A stretch of DNA of 49,110 nucleotides. Origin: a bacterium (lineage in GTDB: Bacteria > Bdellovibrionota_C > UBA2361 > OMII01). Below are positions 27,179-34,391 of this stretch, in pieces (position 1 is the first letter of the stretch; each line of letters begins with the position of its first letter). The DNA lies in contig JAFMJG010000004.1 of NCBI GenBank assembly GCA_017853605.1, positions 1 to 49,110 of the forward strand, in the 5' to 3' direction. Position numbers and translations under genes: made by a program. The notes under the pieces are model-generated. The model did not search any database. It saw nothing but the letters and a program-made list of their open reading frames with translations, and was not told where the DNA came from.

Positions 27179-27377
27179 GAGAGGAGCCTGTTACGTACCT
27201 CAAACCGTCGTATTGTCCGGCGCTTAGCAAATGTCGCCGGAATTGAGTCAGTTATCGTACCATGTCCCCCCGCAGAATACAGAGGATTCGCCACCAAAAA
27301 TCTTCCGGTCCTGCCGAATGTCAACCTCCCTTTGGGTGTGGTACGGTGCGGTCGGCTTTTCGTCCTAACTCTTGAAG

Positions 27378-28997
27378 ATGCTTCACCGCGTGCTGCTGAG
27401 CCTCTGCGGCTCCCTCATCCTGTTCGTCTCGGTCCTGCTCTGGAACCGCCACGCCCTGAACGCTCCCTGCATAAACAACATGGACCGCGCTTACACCCAC
27501 CTGAGCGTGGCGATGGCCGAGCGGGGCGAGGCTTACGAGGGCGCGTTCAGCCACGCTGGCTTCAGGCACCCCGGCCCGATCCTCTTCTACTACCTCGCGG
27601 CAGGCTCCGAGGCCCTGGGGCCCTTTGTCACCCGTGAGGATTCCTTCCGCATCGCCACCACAGCCCTTAACTGCCTCTTTGTCGGGATAGCGATCTTCCT
27701 CCTTTCGGGGCTGACGCCGCACGGAGCCTACGCCCTGCTCCTCGCGCCCCTAGCCTTCGTGATCATCTCGCCCCGGCTCCTCTTTGACTACTGGAACCCG
27801 CACCCCATCCCCACTGCTACCTGCGCGTACCTTCTCTCTGTTGTCTACCTCTCGTACGGCAGGGTCTGGCAGCTGCCGCTCATGTGCGCGCTCGGCAGCT
27901 TCATGGCCCAGTGCCACTTAAGCACCCCCCCGTTCATCGCGGCGTGCGGCCTGTACGGATGCGGAGCGTGCTTGTGGCGGCGGCGCACCGCCACCTCCCC
28001 GCAGCCTGGGCTAGCGCTCCCTCTCCTGTCGTGCGCCGCGATTGCGCTTGTGCTTTGGTCAGGGCCCCTGGCTGACCTGGCCCGGTTCGGGGAGGACAGC
28101 AACCTGCGGGTAATCCTCCGCTCGTTCGCGGAAGAGCACAGGACTCCTCCGCTCAGCCGCACCTTCTCTGCCGTGTGGTTTCTGGCAGCGCGCAAGCTCA
28201 ACTTGTTTTTTCACCTCCCCGCAAGCATCAGCGGCGCCCTCCCGCTTGCTTGCATCGTTATTATCGCGCTAACGACCCCCCGCCGAGGCGCGTTCTTTCA
28301 CCTGCGAGCCCTAGTGCTCATCGCCTGGGGCGTCACGGTTTGGGCGCTGTCGCGAAGCTTTCAGCCGCTCGCTGACTACCTCGTCACGTACTTCCTCGGG
28401 GTGCTTTCGCTGGCGGCGTTCTTGGCCCTCATGGCTTTGGTAGAGCACGCATCCCTCTTCCTGTCGCGCACCGCGCGGCTCGACCCAAAACGGTGCCGCC
28501 TCGCGGTGTGCTCCCTGGCCCTTGCAGCCCTGCTCTTCTCGGCCGCCCGCTTCCCTGAGCCCGTGCCGCCAGCCAAGGTTCGCTCATGCAACTTGAGCCG
28601 CTTCGCCGGCCGCTTTGTTGCCGCGCTGGCCCCGCAGCCGGGCCAGCGGTTCAGCATCAGCCCCACATCGTTTGAGCTGCGGGGCTTCTCGGTGTTCTTT
28701 GCCCTTGAGATGCTCAAGACGGGAGCCGACATCTGCTTCGACAACCAGTGGGAGCACTACGTCGGCCGCGCCCTTACGTGCTCGTTCCGCGAGAGCTCCT
28801 CCCCATCAGGGGCCCAGGGGCAGATTCTGGTCGAGCTCTCGCGCCTCTCCGACCGGGAGCAGCCGCCCAACGGAGGAGAGCTAGCGAAGCCGCAGCGCCG
28901 ATCCGGCGTGGCGATGGAGTGGAGAGATCTCTCCGGCCAGCAGCGCGCATTTGAGGCGGTGGGCCGCTCCGCCCGGGGGGGGCTAGCCACGCCATGA
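27378..28997 (+). CDS. Polytopic membrane protein, possible GT-C type glycosyltransferase
   Basis: The 539-residue protein has roughly nine to eleven hydrophobic segments. After the first helix it shows a large extracytoplasmic-type loop with NNMDRAYTHLSVAMAERGEAYEGAF and GFRHPGPILFYYLAAGSEALGP, which resembles the first loop of GT-C glycosyltransferases (PMT/ArnT-like, with HxGP-x-x-YY). The catalytic acidic residue cannot be assigned with confidence. The C-terminal ~130 residues form a soluble domain (SISPTSFELRGFSVFFALEMLKTGADICFDNQWEHYVG). The ATG at 27378 is preferred over a TTG at 27372. The gene is divergent from mreC and overlaps the next small membrane-protein gene by 4 bp. A role in envelope glycan modification is plausible but unproven. 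Confidence 0.75.
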   Translation: MLHRVLLSLCGSLILFVSVLLWNRHALNAPCINNMDRAYTHLSVAMAERGEAYEGAFSHAGFRHPGPILFYYLAAGSEALGPFVTREDSFRIATTALNCLFVGIAIFLLSGLTPHGAYALLLAPLAFVIISPRLLFDYWNPHPIPTATCAYLLSVVYLSYGRVWQLPLMCALGSFMAQCHLSTPPFIAACGLYGCGACLWRRRTATSPQPGLALPLLSCAAIALVLWSGPLADLARFGEDSNLRVILRSFAEEHRTPPLSRTFSAVWFLAARKLNLFFHLPASISGALPLACIVIIALTTPRRGAFFHLRALVLIAWGVTVWALSRSFQPLADYLVTYFLGVLSLAAFLALMALVEHASLFLSRTARLDPKRCRLAVCSLALAALLFSAARFPEPVPPAKVRSCNLSRFAGRFVAALAPQPGQRFSISPTSFELRGFSVFFALEMLKTGADICFDNQWEHYVGRALTCSFRESSSPSGAQGQILVELSRLSDREQPPNGGELAKPQRRSGVAMEWRDLSGQQRAFEAVGRSARGGLATP

Positions 28998-29467
28998 GTC
29001 ACGATCCAGGGCGCTCCACAGCGCCCTTTTCTGAAGAGAGCGCGAGGCGAACGGCGCTCGTCGTTTGGGGGGCGATTCTGGCCACGATGGCAAGCATCGT
29101 GGCTGGGTCATGCCTCGTCGCGTCCGGAGTTCCGATGCCGCTCACGCCAGAGCGGGCCTCGTTTCTTGGCGCGTTCCCGCTGATTGGCGGCGCCGAGCTC
29201 CTGGCCTCTGCGGCGCTCTTCACCGCTATTCGGCTGCGGCGGCCGCCCCCTGCAGCGGCCTCCGCGGAGGGGGCTGCGCGCGGGCGCTTTATGCGTTTCT
29301 TCGCCGCCATGGTCATCTGCAGCGCGATTCACGAGTCGATCACGGTGCTGGGCTTCGTCCAGTGCCTGATCACGAAGAACGCGGCAGACGTGGCGCCCTA
29401 CGCAATTGCGTCCATAGCCGCGAGCCTGGCGGTCTTCCCATCGAGGGCCCGCATCGCGCGATTCTGA
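28994..29467 (+). CDS. Small four-helix membrane protein, unknown function
   Basis: The 157-residue protein has four predicted membrane helices in two hairpins: VVWGAILATMASIVAGSCLV and FLGAFPLIGGAELLASAALF, then FFAAMVICSAIHESITVLGF and VAPYAIASIAASLAVF, separated by a Pro/Ala/Arg-rich cytosolic loop. The two-hairpin layout and the acidic residue inside the third helix (IHESIT) faintly recall ATP-synthase c-like proteins, but I would not assign that family. Its ATG overlaps the stop of the upstream membrane protein (ATGA), so the two are likely translated together and act together. It converges on mreB with a 27-bp gap. Confidence 0.72.
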   Translation: MSHDPGRSTAPFSEESARRTALVVWGAILATMASIVAGSCLVASGVPMPLTPERASFLGAFPLIGGAELLASAALFTAIRLRRPPPAAASAEGAARGRFMRFFAAMVICSAIHESITVLGFVQCLITKNAADVAPYAIASIAASLAVFPSRARIARF

Positions 29468-29494
29468 CCGCCCGGCAAAGGGGCCGGCACGGCA

Positions 29495-30538
29495 TCACTG
29501 CACGGCGACCTCGCGCAGCAGATCCCGCTGGTCGAGAACTGCGCCGGATCCAACCACTACTGCCGAGAGGGGATCCTCGACAACGCGCGCCCGAATCCCG
29601 GTGCGCTGCGATATGAGCTTGTGAAGGTTCGGAAGAAGGGCCCCTCCACCGACCATCGAGATACCATGCTCGATGATGTCCTCAGCGAGCTCCGGCGGGC
29701 AGCGCTCAAGCGCTATCTTTGCCACCTCAACGATCTGGTTGACCGGCTCGGACAGGGCTTCGCGAACCTCTGACTCAGAGATGATGACGGACTTCGGTAT
29801 GCCCTGAAGGAGATCGCGCCCCTTGACCTCAACGAACTCAAGGTCACCCCCGCTGCGGGGAAACACGTTGCCGATTGCGATCTTGATCTGCTCGGCCGTC
29901 CTGTCGCCGATGAGCACGTCGTGCCGGCGCCGAATAAAATTCGCGATAGCCTCGTCCATCTTGTCGCCGCCCACGCGAACCGCGTGAGAGTACACGATGC
30001 CCTTCATCGAGATAATCGCCACTTCTGTGGTGCCGCCGCCGATATCCAGGATCATGCTTCCCTTCGCCTCGGTGACCGGCAGTCCAGCGCCTATCGCCGC
30101 TGCCATCGGCTCCTCAATAAGAAACACCTCTCGCGCGCCTGCAGACTCGGCAGACTCGCGCACCGCCCGCCTCTCCACCTCCGTGATGCCGTGCGGCACG
30201 CAGACAATCATTCGGGGGCGCACGAGCGTGCGGCGGCTGCGAACCTTGCGCAGGAGCTGGCGAAGCATCTCCTCAGTCATCTCAAAGTCAGCTATCACCC
30301 CGTCCTTGATCGGGCGGATGGCCGCGATCGACCCCGGCGTGCGCCCGAGCATGCTCTTGGCCTCGCTACCCACCGCAAGCACCCTCCGCTTGGCGCGGGG
30401 CCCATCGCTCTGCACAGCGACCACGGTCGGCTCGTTGCACACCACGCCCCGCCCCTTCTGGTAGATGAGGGTGTTGGCTGTGCCGAGATCGACCGCCAGG
30501 TCGTTGGAAAATAGCCCGAGCAGTGAGTCGAGTATCAT
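29495..30538 (-). CDS. mreB: Actin-like cell-shape protein MreB
   Basis: The 347-residue protein is bacterial actin MreB, which forms membrane filaments that orient elongasome synthesis. Diagnostic parts are LAVDLGTANTLIYQKGRGVVCNEP at the N-terminus (phosphate-1 and membrane-near loop), GVIADFEMTEEML, VPHGITEVERRAV, LIEEPMAAAIGAGL, MILDIGGGTTEVAIISM (phosphate-2) and MVGGGALLPNLHKLI (adenosine motif). The ATG at 30538 gives the standard N-terminus; the frame extends 60 bp upstream without similarity. MreB usually heads mreBCD, but here two opposite-strand genes lie between it and mreC. Confidence 0.97.
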   Translation of the reverse strand: MILDSLLGLFSNDLAVDLGTANTLIYQKGRGVVCNEPTVVAVQSDGPRAKRRVLAVGSEAKSMLGRTPGSIAAIRPIKDGVIADFEMTEEMLRQLLRKVRSRRTLVRPRMIVCVPHGITEVERRAVRESAESAGAREVFLIEEPMAAAIGAGLPVTEAKGSMILDIGGGTTEVAIISMKGIVYSHAVRVGGDKMDEAIANFIRRRHDVLIGDRTAEQIKIAIGNVFPRSGGDLEFVEVKGRDLLQGIPKSVIISESEVREALSEPVNQIVEVAKIALERCPPELAEDIIEHGISMVGGGALLPNLHKLISQRTGIRARVVEDPLSAVVVGSGAVLDQRDLLREVAVQ

Positions 30539-30642
30539 AGGCTTATACAGTTGGGTTGTCCCGATTGGGTCGAGCTTACACCGGTTCGCGCCCAGCACCT
30601 AACGCAAGGCGATCTTTTTACGAGAGAAGCGGGCAGCCCAGC

Positions 30643-30981
30643 CTACGCTGCTGCGGCCACGGCATCCGGCGAAATCTCCGGGCCAGGAGCGGCATCTGCG
30701 ATGGTGGCCTCAAGGAAGGCGATCTGGTCGTCAGGGCTGAGGCGGCTATCAACAAAAACGAACCGGGTGGAGAGTGAGCGGCACGAGCCGCTGAGGACCT
30801 TCCAGCAGTGGCCCCGCTTGAGCTCCTCTCGGCGAACGGTGTAGCCCATCAACCCGAGCCTGTCAGAGAGGTCTCGGTAGCGGGTCTCCTGTTCCTTTGA
30901 CCAGGCTGGTCGGGAACTTTTTCGCCGTTTAACCTTACGAATGATGTGGCTGACGATCTTCAAGCGTAAATCTCGAATCAA
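30643..30981 (-). CDS. Small conserved-looking basic protein upstream of mreB
   Basis: The 112-residue protein is basic at the N-terminus (HIIRKVKRRKSSRPAW) and has a compact core LGLMGYTVRREELKRGHCWKVLSGSCR, then FVFVDSRLSPDDQIAFLEATI and an Ala-rich tail. The core pattern (early RRE-x-L, SG-x-CR, hydrophobic strand, DxxLxxxDQIxxL) looks like a small conserved domain I have no name for. It lies 104 bp upstream of mreB on the same strand, so it may share a promoter with it. No membrane segment. The function is unknown; do not infer a cell-shape role beyond position. Confidence 0.7.
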   Translation of the reverse strand: MIRDLRLKIVSHIIRKVKRRKSSRPAWSKEQETRYRDLSDRLGLMGYTVRREELKRGHCWKVLSGSCRSLSTRFVFVDSRLSPDDQIAFLEATIADAAPGPEISPDAVAAAA

Positions 30982-31054
30982 TTCAAGTTATTACTGGGCC
31001 CCTGGCGCCCCTTTTCTAGCGTGCACCCAGGCAAGCTTAGCAGGGGCCGGTCGA

Positions 31055-31083
31055 TTGAACTACCATTTTTAATATGTTACAAC
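31055..31083 (+). promoter_or_regulatory. Candidate promoter for rplS
   Basis: TTGAAC (31055-31060), a 17-base AT-rich spacer and TACAAC (31078-31083) form a moderate match to sigma-70 elements. Transcription would begin near 31090, giving a structured leader of about 160 bases before the rplS ATG. Each box matches the consensus in four of six positions, so this is only a candidate. Confidence 0.4.
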
Positions 31084-31087
31084 CCAG

Positions 31088-31108
31088 CGCTCAATGTTTG
31101 ATTGAGCG
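31088..31108 (+). promoter_or_regulatory. Leader hairpin 1 upstream of rplS
   Basis: CGCTCAAT, loop GTTTG, ATTGAGCG: a perfect 8-bp stem near the predicted transcript start. No T-run follows. It may be part of a ribosomal-protein autoregulatory leader. Confidence 0.45.
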
Positions 31109-31169
31109 TGGCTATTTGGCAAGACGCCAAGTCACCGGCCCAGAGTGTAAAGCACTTGAATCTCTGGCG

Positions 31170-31194
31170 TCTGGCGCCCTAACAGAGCGCCAGA
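31170..31194 (+). promoter_or_regulatory. Leader hairpin 2 upstream of rplS
   Basis: TCTGGCGC, 9-base loop, GCGCCAGA: a perfect 8-bp stem. A second copy of the left arm (TCTGGCG) begins at 31163, so the right arm could pair with either copy. This gives two mutually exclusive structures, a feature common in regulated leaders. It ends 54 bp before the rplS ATG. Confidence 0.45.
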
Positions 31195-31248
31195 ACAGTA
31201 GGCTCGGCAAGCAGTTTTGAGTCACTTTTGCAGAATCGGAGAACGCAC

Positions 31249-31704
31249 ATGTCAGCCGGCGAAGAGAGCACAGCGACGGTAGCTAAGACCAAGACCTCGA
31301 GCATGACCCTTGAGAGCGCCCTAAAGGCGGTTTCGTCATCCCTCGTTAGGACGGATTTGCCCAAGTTCAAGACCGGAGACACGGTCCGCGTTCACGCGAA
31401 GATCATCGAGGGAACGAAGGAGCGCATCCAGGTGTTTGAGGGCATCGTGCTGAAGCGCTCCCGAAACCACCAGCCGGACGCAACGTTCACGGTGCGCAAG
31501 GTGTCGTACAACATCGGTGTCGAGAGGACCTTCCCCCTCCACAGCCCGCGCATCGACAAGGTCGAGGTCGTTTCACGCGCCCGCGTGCGCCGAGCAAGGC
31601 TCTTCTACCTCCGTCCGCTGCGCGGCAAGGCTACCCGCATGAAGACCCTGTTCAACGACGGAAAGTCGGCTGCAGAGGCCGATGTGGGCACTCAGACGGC
31701 ATAA
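31249..31704 (+). CDS. rplS: 50S ribosomal protein L19
   Basis: From the ATG at 31249 the product is 151 residues. The core is unmistakably bL19: [75 protein letters not shown] and the basic GKATRMK end. L19 sits at the 30S-50S interface. An N-terminal extension of about 30 residues ([17 protein letters not shown]) and an acidic C-terminal tail make it longer than the usual 115-120. In many bacteria rplS follows trmD and rimM; here it stands alone behind a structured leader and ends at a strong terminator, so it is monocistronic. A TTG at 31228 is a less likely start. Confidence 0.97.
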   Translation: MSAGEESTATVAKTKTSSMTLESALKAVSSSLVRTDLPKFKTGDTVRVHAKIIEGTKERIQVFEGIVLKRSRNHQPDATFTVRKVSYNIGVERTFPLHSPRIDKVEVVSRARVRRARLFYLRPLRGKATRMKTLFNDGKSAAEADVGTQTA

Positions 31705-31745
31705 GGGCAGCTCCCGTTGGCGGGAGGATGCTTGAAGCCGAGAGA

Positions 31746-31777
31746 GGGCGAGGCGGAAACGTCTCGCCCTTTTTGTT
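31746..31777 (+). terminator. Rho-independent terminator of rplS
   Basis: A 10-bp stem (GGGCGAGGCG with CGTCTCGCCC, one G-T wobble) closed by a GAAA tetraloop and followed by TTTTTGTTT. It lies 42 bp after the rplS stop. This is the clearest intrinsic terminator in the window. Confidence 0.92.
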
Positions 31778-32004
31778 TATCCTCGGCTGTGTTTGTTTCT
31801 TTGTGTTGGTTTCTTTGCGTTTATTTCTTCAAATTCATTTCGAATTTGCGCCTGCCTCTGCTTGGTCTTGTCGCGTTTTTGCCGGCGTGCGCCCCGGTGC
31901 GCTTGCCCACGTTTCCGGCTAGACGCCTCTTGGGTCATCGTGCTCTTTTCGCACACCCGCTCCTGCGGGCCGGCACTAAGGGGTGCCAACGCTCCAGCGT
32001 ATGG

Positions 32005-32475
32005 CTATGGCTGGTCGCCCACCTGCAGCAGACAGCCTCCGATGTTGGCTCCTGGGGCGACAGCGAGGCTCGGGCTCTCTACGGACCCACGCAGCACCCC
32101 TCCGGCTCGAACCTCCACCCCCTTGCGGGCCGAAACGGGGGCTTCTACGACTCCCTCCACAACGAGCGAAGAGGTGACTATCGCCCCGGACACCACGCCG
32201 CCTGGGCGCACAAATACCTCATTAGCCACCGTTTTAGGGCCTGCTATCTCGCCATCCACCACTATCGGCCGGGAGGTAGCTATGGAGCCCGAAATTTTGT
32301 AGCCACGTGGCACAACGTAGGCGCCGGGGATGCCCGAACTCTTAGGCTGAGCTGGGGGACCCTTGATCACCACATCAGAATTTTGCGGAGCGCCCTGAGG
32401 GATTACCCCCTCACCGAGAGCAAAGCCTGCTGAAGTTGGGGGCGGAAGAGATCGCTTTTTGAGTGGCCAAACCAT
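32005..32475 (-). CDS. Bactofilin
   Basis: The 156-residue protein has a flexible Pro-rich N-terminus (to about residue 55) and then the bactofilin (DUF583) right-handed beta-helix: repeated short strands separated by Gly, GSIATSRPIVVDGEIAGP, VFVRPGGVVSGAIVTSSLVVEGVVEAPVSARKGVEVRAGGVLRGSVESPSLAVAPGA. Bactofilins polymerise without nucleotide into membrane-associated filaments and recruit cell-wall enzymes in cell shape, stalks or division. It is divergent from a transpeptidase gene 341 bp away, which fits a cell-wall role. The C-terminus (GGCLLQVGDQP) is short. The terminator of this gene is unclear; a short CCCGC-AGGA-GCGGG hairpin lies about 40 bp downstream. Confidence 0.88.
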   Translation of the reverse strand: MVWPLKKRSLPPPTSAGFALGEGVIPQGAPQNSDVVIKGPPAQPKSSGIPGAYVVPRGYKISGSIATSRPIVVDGEIAGPKTVANEVFVRPGGVVSGAIVTSSLVVEGVVEAPVSARKGVEVRAGGVLRGSVESPSLAVAPGANIGGCLLQVGDQP

Positions 32476-32816
32476 GCTGCACAGGTGTACTGCACCTGCC
32501 GAGAGACATCAAGCGAAAGTCACCGGGACGATCGCTTCTCCTCTTGAGCTCGTCGCGGCCGAAGGGGTCTGTTCAACTGCCCAATTTCGGGGCACATTTA
32601 GGGGATTGTGGCTCTTAGCCGCTGAGCTCGCTGCTCGGGGACTTTACCAAGGTGTCCAACTAACGCAAGTCACGCTCCCTCTACCGGTGCCTGCGGCATC
32701 AAAGAGTGCATGGGGCCTTTTTTGTGGCTGGGGCCGGGCGCTTGAGGCACACTGAGGGGATGCTTCGGTGTCCCCGTTTGTGAGGTTTTAGGTTTTTTTC
32801 GCTGGAGACTCTCTTC
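32476..32816. other. Divergent intergenic region, bactofilin / transpeptidase
   Basis: No gene is supported in these 341 bp. Codon-like structure is absent in all frames read. It should contain promoters for both flanking genes, but I could not pick convincing -35/-10 pairs. Short T-runs occur near 32716-32721 and 32797-32800 close to the plus-strand gene. Confidence 0.45.
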
Positions 32817-34343
32817 ATGGCGGAGCAGCAGCTGCCCTCCATCACCGAAATACGAGATCTGCACGGCACTGAGTCGTGGCGGCGCCTTCTGCGGCGCTCA
32901 GCACTGGTGGGGGCCTCGCTCCTGGCTCTCATATCGCTTACGGTGGCCCCATCTTCGCGCTCCAACGTCGCTTCGGCCGCCGATTCTCCTGACTCAAAGA
33001 CCCTCGGCTCAGTAATCGCTCCCGGCTCCCTTTCGCGGAGCGCTTCAGAAATTGCTGTGCTGGACCCCGCTGAGCAGCTCGCCTTGCGCCGCAACGACGC
33101 CAATGTCGGCCGGATCTACCCGCCCCCGCAGGTGGACCGCATGTCGGTTTCGGTGAATGACCGGGGCGCAATCATGCTCGCGGCGCGCCCCTCGTTTGAC
33201 ACTCGCATCGGGGATCACTACGCCCACCTCACTCCAAACAACAACTACGTGTTCTACACGGTGGATCCCGATCTGCAGGAGTACGTGGAGAGGATCGTTT
33301 CCCAGGCCCAAGCGAGCCACGTGGCTGTGGTGGCGATGAACCCGAAGACCGGGGCGATTCTTGCAATCGCCGGAAAGTCAAAGAGCGTTGCGGACGTTGA
33401 GTACCATGCGGGGTTTCCGGCTGCGTCGCTCTTCAAGGTTGTGACGGCCGCTGCTGCGGTGGAGCAAGCTGGCATACAGCCGCACTCACGGATCTCATTT
33501 CGTGGCGGCACCTACACCCTCAATGAGTGGAACTACATCCCCGATCCCCGCCGGGACCGGCGCTCCATGAGCGTTGCTGAGGCCCTTGGGCGCTCATGCA
33601 ACCCGGTGTTCGGTCACCTCGGAAGCCGTTACCTGAACGGGCCAATCCTGTCCCGCTACGCCCACCTCTTCGGGTTTAATCGGGCCCTTGACCTGGAGGC
33701 CCCCTTGGCCACCAGCAGCGCGCTGATTCCCAAGGATGACGCCTACGGGCTGAGCCGCACAGCAGCCGGGTTTGGCGAGGTGAGAATCAGCCCGGTTCAC
33801 GCCGCCGCAATCGCCGCCGGAGTCGCAAACGGGGGGCTCATGCCGCGCCCGCAGCTCGTTGACAAGATCGTGTCGCCGGATGGCGCCGTCATCCACCAGG
33901 CCCAGCCCCAGATGCTGCAGCGCATCGTTCAGCCAGACACCGCGAGGCTCCTGATGGAGATGATGGAGCACACAACAACGGTGGGCACCAGCCGGAGGGA
34001 GTTCATGCGGGGCACGAAGCCTACGCTCGGCAACTTCGCCGTGGCGGGGAAAACCGGAACGTTGCGTGGCAACAACCCTGTTGGGCTGAACAACTGGTTC
34101 ATCGGCGCCGCGCCATCGCAAGACCCCCAGCTCGCTGTCTCGGTGATCACCGTCGATCCGCGCTACTCATCGAAGGCATCCCACCTCGCGAGGCTGGTGT
34201 TCCAGAAGCACTTTAACATCACCCCGGTGGCTCCTGAGCCGCTGCCCATGAGAAAGAGCAAGTACAAGCCCAGCAAGAGCTACGCTGCTTGGCGCAAGCC
34301 CTCGAAGGCTCCGAGCCCTGCACGCAAGAGATCCAGGAAGTAG
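32817..34343 (+). CDS. Penicillin-binding transpeptidase without a recognisable pedestal domain
   Basis: The 508-residue protein has one N-terminal membrane helix (about residues 28-45), a low-complexity periplasmic linker, and a DD-transpeptidase domain with S204xxK207 (PAASLFK), S260-C-N262 and K412TGT. The region upstream of the catalytic domain (about 100-200) is much shorter than the pedestal of PBP2 or FtsI; the part DRGAIMLAARPSFDTRIGDHYAHLTP may be a remnant. It ends with a long basic Lys/Arg/Ser tail (about 475-508) likely to bind nucleic acid or acidic polymers. The exact role (beta-lactam target, sporulation-like or division transpeptidase) is not fixed. Divergent placement beside a bactofilin suggests localised wall synthesis. 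Confidence 0.88.
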   Translation: MAEQQLPSITEIRDLHGTESWRRLLRRSALVGASLLALISLTVAPSSRSNVASAADSPDSKTLGSVIAPGSLSRSASEIAVLDPAEQLALRRNDANVGRIYPPPQVDRMSVSVNDRGAIMLAARPSFDTRIGDHYAHLTPNNNYVFYTVDPDLQEYVERIVSQAQASHVAVVAMNPKTGAILAIAGKSKSVADVEYHAGFPAASLFKVVTAAAAVEQAGIQPHSRISFRGGTYTLNEWNYIPDPRRDRRSMSVAEALGRSCNPVFGHLGSRYLNGPILSRYAHLFGFNRALDLEAPLATSSALIPKDDAYGLSRTAAGFGEVRISPVHAAAIAAGVANGGLMPRPQLVDKIVSPDGAVIHQAQPQMLQRIVQPDTARLLMEMMEHTTTVGTSRREFMRGTKPTLGNFAVAGKTGTLRGNNPVGLNNWFIGAAPSQDPQLAVSVITVDPRYSSKASHLARLVFQKHFNITPVAPEPLPMRKSKYKPSKSYAAWRKPSKAPSPARKRSRK

Positions 34344-34344
34344 C

Positions 34345-34365
34345 GCAGGCATCTCTTCAGCCTGC
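34345..34365. terminator. Weak hairpin between convergent genes
   Basis: GCAGGC, 9-base loop, GCCTGC lies just after the transpeptidase stop and before the end of the convergent fusion gene. No T-run; termination activity is uncertain. Confidence 0.3.
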
Positions 34366-34391
34366 CGCTTGAGCGCCCTTGAGGCCGGCTG

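Noticed and set aside
31717-32433. Plus-strand open frame of 238 codons after rplS
   Set aside because: It spans the rplS terminator and lies opposite the bactofilin gene; the translation is low-quality and Arg/His/Pro-rich without family features. The bactofilin reading on the minus strand is clearly better.
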